NCBI GenBank assembly: GCA_903835555.1
Contig: CAILNN010000120.1
Location: 1-45,471 of the forward strand
From: an uncultured Verrucomicrobiota bacterium
GTDB lineage: Bacteria > Verrucomicrobiota > Verrucomicrobiia > Limisphaerales > UBA9464
Direction: 5' to 3'
DNA length: 45,471 bases
A model generated the notes under the pieces. That model was given only the letters and a program-made list of their open reading frames with translations. It was not told the origin of the DNA and did no database searches. The translations under genes and the position numbers were made by a program. Positions within the stretch are counted from its first letter, which is position 1; each line of letters begins with the position of its first letter. Of the stretch, positions 32,499-41,936 are shown in pieces.

Positions 32499-34664
32499 AT
32501 GACTTCCATCGCCCGCCTCTCTTCCAAGTGGATGGGCATTCTATTTCTCGCCGCCACCACCACAATATTTTGTCTGGCGCAATCCACCCCCCAGAAGCTT
32601 GGACGGCCACTGCCGGTCCTTGGCTCTGCGGTGGAATTCATCTTTAATAATGGCCCCACCAATCGTCCATTGAACGGACCCGATCCTCATCTCGTGCTCA
32701 AGGCCCTCAGTATTCGATTGGCCGGGACCTATGGGGTCTGTTTTGATACCGAATCACTCCGGTACGTTTGCGCGTGGGCGGGTGGCTTTCTCGATTGTTC
32801 CAAGACATCCCTTGCTGGCTCTCCGCAGGGCAGCAGCCCGGTTTTCCCGGATGGGACCAAACTATTCTCTGCTTCGCACGGCAGCCGTCGCCCAACGTCC
32901 GCACATTACCTCGGCCACTATGTTCACGGTGAACAGGTCGTTTTGTCCTATCGATTGGGCACTACGGATATCCTCGACGTTCCAGATATCGAAACAACCT
33001 CGTCGGGCCCAGCCTTTGTTCGCACCCTTAAATTAGGCCCGTCCACCTCGCCGGTTCGTATCTTCGTTTCGGACAACCCGGAGGTGACCCTCCTCGATCC
33101 CAGCGGTGTTGCCCGTTTGGAGTCTGATGCCGGGGAAGGGACCTATCTCGTCCGGGCCCCGTTAGACCGGCCCAGTATCGTCAAAGTAGGGATTGGTCAT
33201 CGTCCGTTGATCCTCAACCCATCGATCAACCCTGCTGATTTCACCCAAGGTGGTCAGGCCCAGTGGCCTGCGCCGATCGTCACTCGCGGCAGCTTGGGCA
33301 ATGAACCCGGGGCATATGTTGTCGACACTGTCGCCCTGCCTGAATCGAATCCATGGAATTCCAGGATGCAGGTTTCTGCTTTGGATTTCTTCCGCGACGG
33401 TCGGTGTGCAGTTTGTACGTTGAGTGGAGATGTGTGGATTGTGTCCGGGTTGGACGGTTCGTTCCAGCGCCTGAGCTGGAAACGCTTTGCCACGGGCTTC
33501 TATGAGCCTCTGGGATTGCGGGTTGTGAATGACGTGATTTATATCCTGGGACGCGACCGGGTGACACGACTCCATGATCTCAATCAGGACGGGGAAGCCG
33601 ATTTCTACGAATCATTCAACAGCGACCTGGAGGTCTATCCGACCTATCACGCTTACGCGTTCGATCTACAGACCGATCGAGCCGGGAACTTCTACTTTGC
33701 CACCGATGGCAACATGGTAGATCCCTTTCTCGCCAGACACGGAAGCCTCCTTAAGTTGTCGGCAGATGGGTCGAAGCTGGAAGAATTTGCCACCGGATTC
33801 CGGGCGGCCAATGGACTGAGCGTGGGACCCAATGACGAGATCACCTGTTCCGATAACCAAGGCCACTGGACTCCTTCGAGCAAAATCAGTTGGGTGCGGC
33901 GCGGTGGATTCTATGGGTATGGGGGCGATCCCCGACAAGCCCGGTTTGCAGCGTTTCAAAAGGAGCGACCCTCAACGCAATTTGAGCAACCGCTCTGCTG
34001 GCTGCCTATGAGCGCCGATAATTCCAGCGGCGGCCAAGTTTGGGTGGAGGGCGATCGATGGGGACTCCCGCGTGGTTCTCTTCTCCATACGTCCTACGGT
34101 AAATGCACCTTGTTTTCGGTCTTGTACGAGAATATGGGCGGCTCCATGCAGGGGGGTGTCTGGCAGTTTCCTCTGAAATTTGCCTCTGGTATCATGCGGG
34201 GTCGGTTTAATCCGTCCGACGGTCAGTTATATGTCGGCGGCCTAAAAGGGTGGCAGACCTCCGCCGTGCACGAAGGGGCCTTGCAGCGGGTGCGGTATAC
34301 TGGAAAACCGTTGGCCCAACCGACGGCTCTTCACATTGCGGGCGACCGCATTAAGATCACGTTTGGAGTTCCTCTCAATGTTGCGGTAGCCTCTGATCCG
34401 GCAAACTATTCCATCACGCAGTGGAACTATCGGTGGACGTCCAAGTACGGGTCGGACTCCTGGTCGGTGATTGATCCGACGCGCAAGGGAGAGGACCCGG
34501 TGGAAGTTCGGTCAGCCTCCATTTCTGCGGATGGTAAGACCGTCACCCTGACGACCCAGCCACTTCAGGCGGTTATGCAAATGCGGGTCAAGTTCTCAAT
34601 CGCAGCCGCCGATGGAACGACGCTCATTCAGGAAATTGACAACACGATACATCGCGTCAGGTAG
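32499..34664 (+). CDS. Secreted DUF6797-type beta-propeller protein
   Basis: About 721 residues from ATG 32499, chosen because a signal peptide (MTSIARLSSKWMGILFLAAT, then a cleavage-type sequence near CLAQS) begins there. The N-terminal half matches the pattern of DUF6797 (YGVCFDTESLRYVCAWAGGF). The second half has propeller-like repeats as in glucose/sorbosone dehydrogenase relatives (DGRCAVCTLSGDVWIVSGL, FATGFYEPLGLRVVNDVIY, FATGFRAANGLSVGPNDEI). In related proteins a heme c domain is often fused at the C-terminus; no CxxCH is seen here. A role in periplasmic breakdown of complex polymers is guessed from relatives only. Confidence 0.75.
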   Translation: MTSIARLSSKWMGILFLAATTTIFCLAQSTPQKLGRPLPVLGSAVEFIFNNGPTNRPLNGPDPHLVLKALSIRLAGTYGVCFDTESLRYVCAWAGGFLDCSKTSLAGSPQGSSPVFPDGTKLFSASHGSRRPTSAHYLGHYVHGEQVVLSYRLGTTDILDVPDIETTSSGPAFVRTLKLGPSTSPVRIFVSDNPEVTLLDPSGVARLESDAGEGTYLVRAPLDRPSIVKVGIGHRPLILNPSINPADFTQGGQAQWPAPIVTRGSLGNEPGAYVVDTVALPESNPWNSRMQVSALDFFRDGRCAVCTLSGDVWIVSGLDGSFQRLSWKRFATGFYEPLGLRVVNDVIYILGRDRVTRLHDLNQDGEADFYESFNSDLEVYPTYHAYAFDLQTDRAGNFYFATDGNMVDPFLARHGSLLKLSADGSKLEEFATGFRAANGLSVGPNDEITCSDNQGHWTPSSKISWVRRGGFYGYGGDPRQARFAAFQKERPSTQFEQPLCWLPMSADNSSGGQVWVEGDRWGLPRGSLLHTSYGKCTLFSVLYENMGGSMQGGVWQFPLKFASGIMRGRFNPSDGQLYVGGLKGWQTSAVHEGALQRVRYTGKPLAQPTALHIAGDRIKITFGVPLNVAVASDPANYSITQWNYRWTSKYGSDSWSVIDPTRKGEDPVEVRSASISADGKTVTLTTQPLQAVMQMRVKFSIAAADGTTLIQEIDNTIHRVR

Positions 34665-34966
34665 ATCCGCCGCCTTCCTGGAGGGCGGCATCCCACCCAT
34701 GGGGCTCGGGGTCAGGCGCGGGATAACTTGCGCAGCAGGCGTAGTTCGGACCGCCCCCGGCTCGACGGAGTCTCGCCCTACCGATGTTGCTTTGCATCAA
34801 CGAGTTATGTGTCAAACAATGCGATGAGCGGAAAAGCTATTATTTGGAAGCAGGCTGGAATGCCTGCGCCACGGGGCGGCGTCTCACCCTGCCGATGCTG
34901 CTTTAAATTAAATGGTTACGAGTTAATTTTGATCATTCAAAAACCTGTTTTTACAATTGATTAAAA
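34665..34966. repeat. Gap filled by a ~150-bp dispersed repeat (copy 1) plus a partial second unit
   Basis: 34692-34851 matches 41965-42110 along most of its length (shared blocks include GGGGTCAGG, GTTCGGACCGCC, CCGGCTCGACG, GATGTTGCTTTGC, GAAAAGCT). 34871-34935 is a degenerate second copy of its right part (GATGCTGCTTTAAATTAAATGGTTACG). Short frames across it are not genes. Confidence 0.7.
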
Positions 34967-36100
34967 CTAGACCGCTTTGGATTCAGTCGTCTTGCGCATT
35001 TTCCAAAGATTCCAGTCAGCGAGGGTGGCTTGTAGCATATCTTTGGCCGCATTGAGCAGCCATTTCTCCTCGCGATGATTCAAATCAGCGAAAATGAGTT
35101 TGGCCGCTTTGGGGCTCCCCTGGGCGACATTGGCCAGTTCAAAGCCCATGGCGCGCAGAAGCTTCTGCTGATCGCTGTCATCGGGAATCTGGGTAAGCTC
35201 GATTCGGCTGCAGTAGGGGGCCAAACGGCGGATGACCCAGTTGGAACGGACCTGCAAGAAGGGGTCCGGCGTCCGAACGGCACCCGAGATGGTGGCCATA
35301 TAACCAATCGGCGGGGCCTTTGGGGAGGGATTGGCCCAAGCCCAGGCACTGGTGATGAGCGGTTTTGCTTCCCGGGCAATCTTTCCACCCCGCCAATCGG
35401 CAATGGCGGTGAAACGGGGCCTGCCCAGGCTACCCAAGCCGGCTTGACGATGTAGAACCTCGAATTTCAAATCGGGTTCGGGCATTGATTCCTGTAGAAA
35501 GACACGAATCTCGGCTGGGACATTCTCGGCGGCGGGGGAGGAAGCGAGATGTTTCCAGTAGTCGCCGGGATCGCGCAAGCGACTGGTCATGGCGTCACGA
35601 AGCCAGCGATTGTGTTCAGCCAGGACGAATGGGCGTCCACCGGTGGCCAAGGAGTCAGCGTACCCTTCCACCAAGGCATCGCAGGCAGCACGCGGGCCGA
35701 GCCGCAAATCGCCTTCGTTGATCGCCAGCAAGGCGCTGGTGGCCAACCGGACCAGGTCCTGGGCATAAGGCAAGGGCAGGGCTTCATCGAAATCGTTGAT
35801 CCCCCAGATGAGCCGACCTTCAGCATCCCGCCATGTGCCGTAGTTTTCCACATGGAGGTCGCCCACGGAAAGGGCCAGCGGAGCGGCCATAAGCTCGGAG
35901 CAGACGCGGGGAAAGCATTGCGCCCAGCGATAGAACGTCGCCCTCAGAAAGCAAAAAACGCTTCCCGTCATGAGTTCATGCTTTCGATGAAGATCGTCCC
36001 TGATCAGTGGAAGTTGGGAAGCAAGCGACTGTTCGTATTGCCGGGAAGCCACGACGATGTTGGGTAGCTCATCGGTACCTTCTTTTATGGCGGGTGGCAT
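34967..36100 (-). CDS. DUF2252 family protein
   Basis: 377 residues. The core VGDLHVENYGTW...IWGINDFDEALPLPYAQDLVRLATS is characteristic of DUF2252; the GDLHxxN and DFD elements resemble the catalytic loop and metal site of aminoglycoside-phosphotransferase-like kinases. The N-terminal part has MTGSVFCFLRATFYRWA, also usual. The family's true activity is not known. ATG 36100 gives a family-like length. It is divergent from the next gene, with a partial MITE-like repeat between them. Confidence 0.8.
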   Translation of the reverse strand: MPPAIKEGTDELPNIVVASRQYEQSLASQLPLIRDDLHRKHELMTGSVFCFLRATFYRWAQCFPRVCSELMAAPLALSVGDLHVENYGTWRDAEGRLIWGINDFDEALPLPYAQDLVRLATSALLAINEGDLRLGPRAACDALVEGYADSLATGGRPFVLAEHNRWLRDAMTSRLRDPGDYWKHLASSPAAENVPAEIRVFLQESMPEPDLKFEVLHRQAGLGSLGRPRFTAIADWRGGKIAREAKPLITSAWAWANPSPKAPPIGYMATISGAVRTPDPFLQVRSNWVIRRLAPYCSRIELTQIPDDSDQQKLLRAMGFELANVAQGSPKAAKLIFADLNHREEKWLLNAAKDMLQATLADWNLWKMRKTTESKAV

Positions 36101-36175
36101 GCAGGCATGGTCTCCCAGATGGGAACTCTTGGCGAGAGTGGTCGGTGGCAGAATTTGGAACCCGCCCCGGAGCGT

Positions 36176-36203
36176 TAGGGCGTGGTTTCAAAATGCATTT
36201 GCC
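36176..36203. repeat. Partial MITE-like element (left end only)
   Basis: TTAGGGCGTGGTTTCAAAATGCATTTGCC (read in parts: TTAGGGCGTGG and TTTCAAAATGCATTTGCC) matches the left end of the elements at 20407 and 42110. No right end is present. It lies in the gap between divergent starts at 36100 and 36262 and may affect either promoter. Confidence 0.55.
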
Positions 36204-36261
36204 GAGGTCCTTCAAGCCAGCGACAGGTTGCGCCCTCGGATTCCCGGGGACAATTTTTGCC

Positions 36262-36963
36262 ATGAAGGTCAAAGGACTGAACGATACCGAATTCCTCGCT
36301 TTGCTGGAGCGAGTGCTGCCCACCACCACCCCCGATCCACGACTTGCATCTGCGATCTACGAGGAGGTCGCCCGCCAGATACGGCTGATTAACAGTGTCA
36401 AGTCACTGGAAAAGTACTGCGCTGAAGGGTCGCTTCCCAATCTCGAGCCCGCCACGGTGGCTGAGTTCAAGGGTCGCCTGGAGCAAACGTTTGGGGCTGA
36501 AAAAGTCACGGTTGCTCCCAATGAAAAGGGCGATTCCGTGGCCATCGAAATCGCCCTACCCGACCGGAAGGTTGAAAACCGGTTGAAGGTGCTGCCTCCC
36601 GGCGCGGTCGAAGAGGAAGAGACCAAGGCGGTCTACGTTCCATTTCCGGTGACTCTTCCAGAAGACCCAGACCTAGTCTGGATTCTGGCCCGCCGGGAGG
36701 ATTTGGCTCCAGAAGAAGCTGCGCGGGCATTGGCGGGTATCGAAGAGGAGTTCTGGGAGACTAAAGCTGGCTTGAAGCTCCAGAAGGAGGGGGTGGAAAA
36801 GTCATTCGCCGAATTCATCGCCAATGTTCCAGCAGCGGCCCTGATCGACCATGGGATCAAACGGCATTACAAGGAACCGGAGCCGAGGAAGACGTTGCAT
36901 CGGGGACCGGTGGCGGAGGAGGATGGTACGCGCCAGGGTGATTCCAACCGCCGGGCAGACTAA
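36262..36963 (+). CDS. Hypothetical protein, charged helical, unknown function
   Basis: 233 residues from ATG 36262; the frame is open upstream to 36007 but that part runs through repeat DNA and antisense to the DUF2252 gene. I do not recognise a family. It is soluble, Glu/Lys/Ala-rich and mostly helical, starting MKVKGLNDTEFLALLERVL and with a central VYVPFPVTLPEDPDLVWILA segment. There is no signal peptide or membrane helix. Its stop codon lies inside a short hairpin (36955-36971), so the last residues (QGDSNRRAD) may come from a repeat. Confidence 0.65.
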   Translation: MKVKGLNDTEFLALLERVLPTTTPDPRLASAIYEEVARQIRLINSVKSLEKYCAEGSLPNLEPATVAEFKGRLEQTFGAEKVTVAPNEKGDSVAIEIALPDRKVENRLKVLPPGAVEEEETKAVYVPFPVTLPEDPDLVWILARREDLAPEEAARALAGIEEEFWETKAGLKLQKEGVEKSFAEFIANVPAAALIDHGIKRHYKEPEPRKTLHRGPVAEEDGTRQGDSNRRAD

Positions 36964-37010
36964 AAGTCTGCGATACAGCCGAGAGGAATGTCGGCGGTAC
37001 GTCCTCTCGG
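36955..37010. terminator. Double hairpin between convergent genes (possible bidirectional terminator or repeat)
   Basis: GCAGACT-AAA-AGTCTGC (36955-36971) and then CCGAGAGGA...TCCTCTCGG (36979-37010, 9-bp stem, 14-base loop) sit exactly between the stops of the two converging genes. No T-tract follows either one. They may be a repeat unit that also serves to end transcripts from both sides. Confidence 0.45.
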
Positions 37011-37014
37011 GGCG

Positions 37015-38457
37015 TCAGGCGAGAACGGAACGGATGACATCGCCGGAGACATCGGTCAGGCGCATGTTCCTGCCGTTGTGCAGGTAGGTCAGTCGTTCGT
37101 GGTCCAGACCGAGGCAATGGAGGATGGTGGCGTGCACATCGTGGACGCTGGCTGGGTTAGCCGCCGCCTTCCATCCGATCTCATCCAATTCTCCGTGATG
37201 GACGCCACCGCGAATGCCGCCACCGGCCATCCAGATGAGAAAGCCGTGGGGGTTATGGTCGCGCCCATCGCCTTTTTCCGAAACGGGCATCCGCCCGAAT
37301 TCGCCGCCCCAAACAACCAGGGTTTCATCGAGGAGACCGCGTTGCTTGAGATCGGCCAACAGGGCGGCGACCGGTTGGTCGGTTTCCAACATTCGTTGGG
37401 AGTGCTGGTCCTTTAATCCGCTATGGGAGTCCCATTCATCATCGCAATAGACTTGGACAAATCGGACCCCACGTTCTACCAGACGTCTGGCCAGCAAACA
37501 TTTTTCTCCGTAGGGACGGGTGACCTCCTGATCGAGACCATAGAGCTTGTGAATGGAAACCGGTTCTTTTGACAAGTCGACCGCATCAGTGGCTTCGGTC
37601 TGCATCCGGTAGGCGAGCTCGTAGCTTTCAATGCGTCCGAGCAGTTCAGCGTCTTGGGAATGCTGGCTCGCGTGAGATAGGTTGAGGTCGCGAGCGAAGT
37701 CCAACATCCGGCGCTGACGGGCATCGTCTATTCCGTCGGGGCGATTCAGATTCAGGATGGGAATGCCTTTGGCGCGAAAGGGTGTGCCTTGATATTCGCT
37801 CGGAAGAAACCCAGACGACCAATTGTTCGCGCCCCCCTTGCTTCCGCGTGAATTCTGCAGGACGACAAAGCCGGGTAGATTGCGATTTTCAGAACCGAGT
37901 CCATAGGTTAGCCAGGCTCCAGCAGAGGGATAACCGGTCCGAATAAATCCGGTATTCATTTGATACATGGCCGGACCGTGAGCGGGGGATTCAGTGAAGC
38001 AGGATTTGATCAGGGCCAGGTTATCGACCTGTTGGGCGATGTGAGGCATCCGGTCGCAAACCCATGTTCCGCTCTCGCCATATTGACGAAAGTTGAAGGG
38101 GGACTTCATCAATGGACCGGGACTGCCAAAGAAAACGTCCATGGGCATGCTTGGCTGCAGGCCGTCATGGCGGGTCAATTCCGGCTTGGGGTCAAAGGTA
38201 TCGACGGCACTGGGTCCCCCCTCCATGAATAGCCAGATAACGGATTTGGCCATGGGCCGATGGTGGAAGTTGCTTGCGATCGATGGAGTGGATGTCGCCA
38301 GGATTTGGTCTTGGGCGAGCAAGTCTAGTAGCGCGAGAGAACCGAAACCCGCCCCGACTTTTTTCAAAAAATCCCGACGATTCCGGATGCCCTTTTGAAC
38401 CCGTCCACAGGGAAATCGTCCGGCAAGAGAACCCCAATAATCCGATTCAATCGACAT
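37015..38457 (-). CDS. DUF1501 protein with Tat signal
   Basis: About 480 residues from ATG 38457, which overlaps the upstream DUF1549/DUF1553 stop by 11 bases. The N-terminus carries a twin-arginine signal (R27-R28 in IRNRRDFLKKVGAGFGSLAL). The body has DUF1501 marks: VIWLFMEGGPSAVDTFDPK, GTWVCDRMPHIAQ, PGFVVLQNSRG, LVVWGGEFGRMPVSE and GRDHNPHGFLIWMAGGG. The fold is sulfatase/alkaline-phosphatase-like, and the family is nearly always paired with a DUF1549/DUF1553 protein, as here. Substrate not known. Confidence 0.9.
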   Translation of the reverse strand: MSIESDYWGSLAGRFPCGRVQKGIRNRRDFLKKVGAGFGSLALLDLLAQDQILATSTPSIASNFHHRPMAKSVIWLFMEGGPSAVDTFDPKPELTRHDGLQPSMPMDVFFGSPGPLMKSPFNFRQYGESGTWVCDRMPHIAQQVDNLALIKSCFTESPAHGPAMYQMNTGFIRTGYPSAGAWLTYGLGSENRNLPGFVVLQNSRGSKGGANNWSSGFLPSEYQGTPFRAKGIPILNLNRPDGIDDARQRRMLDFARDLNLSHASQHSQDAELLGRIESYELAYRMQTEATDAVDLSKEPVSIHKLYGLDQEVTRPYGEKCLLARRLVERGVRFVQVYCDDEWDSHSGLKDQHSQRMLETDQPVAALLADLKQRGLLDETLVVWGGEFGRMPVSEKGDGRDHNPHGFLIWMAGGGIRGGVHHGELDEIGWKAAANPASVHDVHATILHCLGLDHERLTYLHNGRNMRLTDVSGDVIRSVLA

Positions 38458-40624
38458 AGATAAACTCGTTGAGGGTGAAGAGGACATGGCAGAGATCGGT
38501 GAGACCTTCGACCGGCAAGGCGTCTCCCCGGGCATCGGGAGCGGCACCCAGAAACTGGAGTGAACGGCCCAATTCAGTGGGTGAAGGCGACCGCGCCAAG
38601 GCGAGACGGTATGCTCGTTCGATCTGGGCTTCCGGCTGGGTACCGGCCTCGGTGATGACGCGTTGCGCGAATTGGATGGCGGCCTGCCGAACCCACGGCT
38701 GATTGATCAACGTGAGAGCCTGCGTGGGAATCGTCGTGACGTTGCGGCGGGCGCAACTGGTTGATGAATCGGGCGCATCAAAAACCTCCATCATGGGATT
38801 GGGCACTGAGCGCTTGTTAAAGGCATAGATGCTGCGACGCCAAAGGTCAGGACTTTCCTGGAGATTCAATGGATATTCGTCTTTGGTTCGGGTTGCGATG
38901 GCCTCCTTCGGAATCACGGGGCGAAATGGAGGCCCAAACATTTTTCGATTCAGGCGTCCACTTACCGCCAACATGCTGTCGCGCAGCACTTCGGATTCGA
39001 GGCGTAGGGGATGTCGAGCGAAAGTGAAATCTGCTCCATCGGCCTGACGGTAGGCGGCACTGAGGACAATCAATCGATGGAGGGATTTGAAATGCCATTG
39101 TTTCCGAACCAACTCACCAGCCAACCATTCGAGCAACTGCGGGTGGGTGGGGGTATCACTTTGGTAGCCAAAATCGTTGGGTGTCTTGACCAATCCCTCG
39201 CCCCAGTGGTGTTGCCACAGGCGGTTAACGATCACCCGGGCGACGAGCGGTCCGGCCCCATGATCGATATCGGTCAACCAGCATGCCAAAGCCGTTCGTT
39301 GATGGGTCGTCGGCGGGTGAACGAATCCATTGGAGTCGATAGCTGGACAATTCGAGAGGGTGGATGACACATCGGGTCGCGACTCGCGCAGCCAATCTTC
39401 AGGCACCTTGCCACGCATGAGCACCTGCAAGAAACCGGCGGTGACCGGTTCTCGTCGATTTAGCACACTCCCTCGACCAAGAAGATATTGGGGGAGTGGC
39501 ACTGCCTGCTGATCGAGGGTGACGTAGGCTTTCTCAGCGAGAGATGGGAAAGTCGGGGCGTCCGCTGCCGCACGAGCCAGAGAATCCCAAACTTTTTGGT
39601 CGGCCTCAGATAGCCATTGGCGCAGGTCGGGGTCAGACACCTTCAGTCGGTCCCCGAATTCTTTGTAGAGCTTGGTCTGGACTGGAACAAAGAAGTGTTC
39701 GGGCTGGCGCAACCAAAACTTCTGCTCCTCGGTCAAACCAAGGTTGCTCATTCTGGCCTCGTGCCAGTCGTTTCTGCGGTCTTCACGCCATTTCGCGAAC
39801 TCCCGTTTCGGTTTGGAGAGAGCCGCGACTTGGCGTTGCGCGGTGGAGAAGGTAGCCGTCAAACGGTAGTAATCGCGGGTGGGAATCGGATCGAATTTAT
39901 GGTCATGACAACGGGCGCAGCCGAGGGTCAGGCCCAAGAAAGCCGCCCCGGTGGTGGAAACCATGTCATCGAGTTCATCGTACCGAATTTTCAGTTTGTT
40001 CTCTTCGGTATCCGCCGGAGTTGTGTCCTGAGTCGGCCCGGCAGCCAGAAATCCGGTGGCAATCACGGCATCTGGCTGGGTGGGAGCCAACTCGTCGCCC
40101 GCGATTTGCCATTTGATGAACGTATCAAAAGGAAGGTCATCGTTCAGCGAGCGAACGATCCAGTCACGGTAAAGCCAGGCTTCACGGCGGTCCAAATCGC
40201 TCTCGTAGCCATCGCTATCGGCGTATCGGGCGACATCCAGCCAATGGCGGCCCCAGCGTTCGCCAAAATGGCGACTGCAGAGGGTCTGATCGACCAGTTG
40301 CTCATAGGCATCGGGAGCCGGATCGTTCTCGAAGCGAATGGTCTCCTCGGGGGTGGGAGGGAGGCCAAGGAGATCAAAATAGAGGCGGCGGATGAGAACA
40401 CGGCGGGGGGCCTCGGGGAAGTTCGGCTTACCTTCCGAAAAGAGAATCGCGTCTATCGGATTGGACGCAGTCGCAGGGACAAAGACGTCTGCCAGAGGCC
40501 GAAAAGCCCAAAATTGACGATCCCGATCGGTGACCTGTTTCTCGGCGGGAGCTGCCACCCCGGCCCAGATCCAATTCAAGGCCAGCAACCACCCGATTCT
40601 TCGGCCAAAATCATGGAAAAGCAT
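38447..40624 (-). CDS. Secreted DUF1549/DUF1553 protein (without the N-terminal cytochrome domain)
   Basis: About 725 residues from ATG 40624, where a signal peptide begins (MLFHDFGRRIGWLLALNWIW, then AGVAAPAEK). DUF1549 follows (LYFDLLGLPPTPEETIRF, RYADSDGYESDLDRR) with the CARCHDHKFDPIPTRDYYRL motif, then DUF1553 (LVARVIVNRLWQHHWGEGL, TIPTQALTLINQPWV) and the closing VLFTLNEFIYVD. Unlike the protein at 17004 it lacks the leading heme c domain. It forms a two-gene unit with the DUF1501 gene. It is divergent from the eboE-like gene over 136 bases. Confidence 0.88.
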   Translation of the reverse strand: MLFHDFGRRIGWLLALNWIWAGVAAPAEKQVTDRDRQFWAFRPLADVFVPATASNPIDAILFSEGKPNFPEAPRRVLIRRLYFDLLGLPPTPEETIRFENDPAPDAYEQLVDQTLCSRHFGERWGRHWLDVARYADSDGYESDLDRREAWLYRDWIVRSLNDDLPFDTFIKWQIAGDELAPTQPDAVIATGFLAAGPTQDTTPADTEENKLKIRYDELDDMVSTTGAAFLGLTLGCARCHDHKFDPIPTRDYYRLTATFSTAQRQVAALSKPKREFAKWREDRRNDWHEARMSNLGLTEEQKFWLRQPEHFFVPVQTKLYKEFGDRLKVSDPDLRQWLSEADQKVWDSLARAAADAPTFPSLAEKAYVTLDQQAVPLPQYLLGRGSVLNRREPVTAGFLQVLMRGKVPEDWLRESRPDVSSTLSNCPAIDSNGFVHPPTTHQRTALACWLTDIDHGAGPLVARVIVNRLWQHHWGEGLVKTPNDFGYQSDTPTHPQLLEWLAGELVRKQWHFKSLHRLIVLSAAYRQADGADFTFARHPLRLESEVLRDSMLAVSGRLNRKMFGPPFRPVIPKEAIATRTKDEYPLNLQESPDLWRRSIYAFNKRSVPNPMMEVFDAPDSSTSCARRNVTTIPTQALTLINQPWVRQAAIQFAQRVITEAGTQPEAQIERAYRLALARSPSPTELGRSLQFLGAAPDARGDALPVEGLTDLCHVLFTLNEFIYVD

Positions 40625-40760
40625 ACGGGGACGCTTCCATGAACGGCAGGGTATCATGGAGGAGTAGGTTATCGGGCGAATGGCGAATGGCGAGCCTGAG
40701 TTTGGGGATACACGGAGAGGGCTTCGTTGCGCCATTTACCGAATATCCTAGGGTTAAGAC

Positions 40761-41936
40761 GTGAAGTTGACCCATGGAGCCCATCTTGCGTACTGCACCA
40801 ACGTTCATCGGGGTGGAAATTGGGCAGAAACCCGGAATAGCTTGGAGACCCACGTGCTGGCAGTACGTGACCGAGTAGCGGCTAATCGCCCATTTGCCAT
40901 CGGCCTGCGGTTGAGTGATCTGGCCTCGCGCGAGTTGGCCGAAACACAAACTTTGCAGGCTTTCCGGAGGTGGCTAGAGGAACAGGACTGCTACGTCTTT
41001 ACCATCAACGGGTTTCCATTTGGGAATTTCCACGGATCGCGGGTGAAGGAACAAGTTTCCCAGCCGGATTGGACCACCCTTGAACGGCTCGACTATACTC
41101 GGCGACTTTTTAGCCTTCTGGCCGAATTGGTTCCGTCCGGAGTGGAGGGCAGCGTTAGCACGGTACCGATCAGTTTCAAACAGTTTGGGTTGGATGCCAG
41201 GCGAGCCGGTATTGCGCGAAAGCATCTCTGGCAGTGCGTGGAACATCTGGACCAACTTCGGGACAAGAGCGGCGTGGAGCTTCACCTCGGGTTGGAGCCA
41301 GAGCCATTTGGAACGGTGGAAAACACGGATGAATTCCTGGATTGGATGCGGCAGATGGAGTTGGAACATCCGGGTGACAAGCGCCTTTACCGCCATTTAG
41401 GAATCAATTACGATACATGCCACTTTGCCTTGCAGTACGAAGAACCGGGGAAGAGCCTTGGGCGACTGGTCGACGCTGGAGTGAAGATCAGCAAACTCCA
41501 TTTGAGCAATGCCTTGCGGGTACGACCAACCGAGGGAGTGCGACAGACGTTACGGGCTTTTGACGACGGGGTTTATTTCCACCAAGTAATCGAGCGGCGG
41601 AGTGATGGAGAACTGGTTCGCTACCCGGACCTGGATGTGGCATTGGCGGCAGCGGCAGCAGGAAAAGCTGATGCCGAGGGGGAATGGCGAGTTCATTTCC
41701 ACATCCCGCTCCACGCACCTGAAATAGCGGATTGGGGGACGACTTCCGACCATTTGCGCGGTGCTTTGGAGGAATTGGGACGCAGACCGGGGCTGTGCCA
41801 ACACCTTGAAATGGAGACCTATACGTGGGAAGTCCTGCCCAAGAGTTGGAAAGAAATCTCCGTTGAGGAAATGTTGGCGAAGGAATATTTCTGGACGCTG
41901 AAGAAGTTGGAACCGCTTGGTTTCTCTCCGGTCTAA
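40761..41936 (+). CDS. eboE: EboE-like TIM-barrel protein
   Basis: 391 residues. The N-terminus (HLAYCTNVHRGGNWAET), FAIGLRLSDLASRELAE, FTINGFPFGNFHGSRVKE and GSVSTVPISFK match the EboE proteins of eboABCDEF clusters, which belong to the xylose-isomerase-like TIM barrels. Likely metal-binding residues occur in LGLEPEPFG, INYDTCHFALQYE, ISKLHLSNAL, HFHIPLHAPE and EMETYTWEVLP. EBO clusters are thought to move or prepare precursors of pigments or lipids across the membrane; the reaction of EboE is not established. The other ebo genes are not in the window, so this copy is an orphan here. Confidence 0.75.
   Translation: MKLTHGAHLAYCTNVHRGGNWAETRNSLETHVLAVRDRVAANRPFAIGLRLSDLASRELAETQTLQAFRRWLEEQDCYVFTINGFPFGNFHGSRVKEQVSQPDWTTLERLDYTRRLFSLLAELVPSGVEGSVSTVPISFKQFGLDARRAGIARKHLWQCVEHLDQLRDKSGVELHLGLEPEPFGTVENTDEFLDWMRQMELEHPGDKRLYRHLGINYDTCHFALQYEEPGKSLGRLVDAGVKISKLHLSNALRVRPTEGVRQTLRAFDDGVYFHQVIERRSDGELVRYPDLDVALAAAAAGKADAEGEWRVHFHIPLHAPEIADWGTTSDHLRGALEELGRRPGLCQHLEMETYTWEVLPKSWKEISVEEMLAKEYFWTLKKLEPLGFSPV

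Noticed and set aside
34612..34964. Two small plus-strand frames after the DUF6797 gene
   Set aside because: They run through the ~150-bp repeat and partly inside the preceding gene; no ribosome site or family motif.
39617..40642. 341-codon open frame on the plus strand
   Set aside because: It is fully antisense to the clear DUF1549/DUF1553 gene (38447-40624) and has no recognisable family motif.
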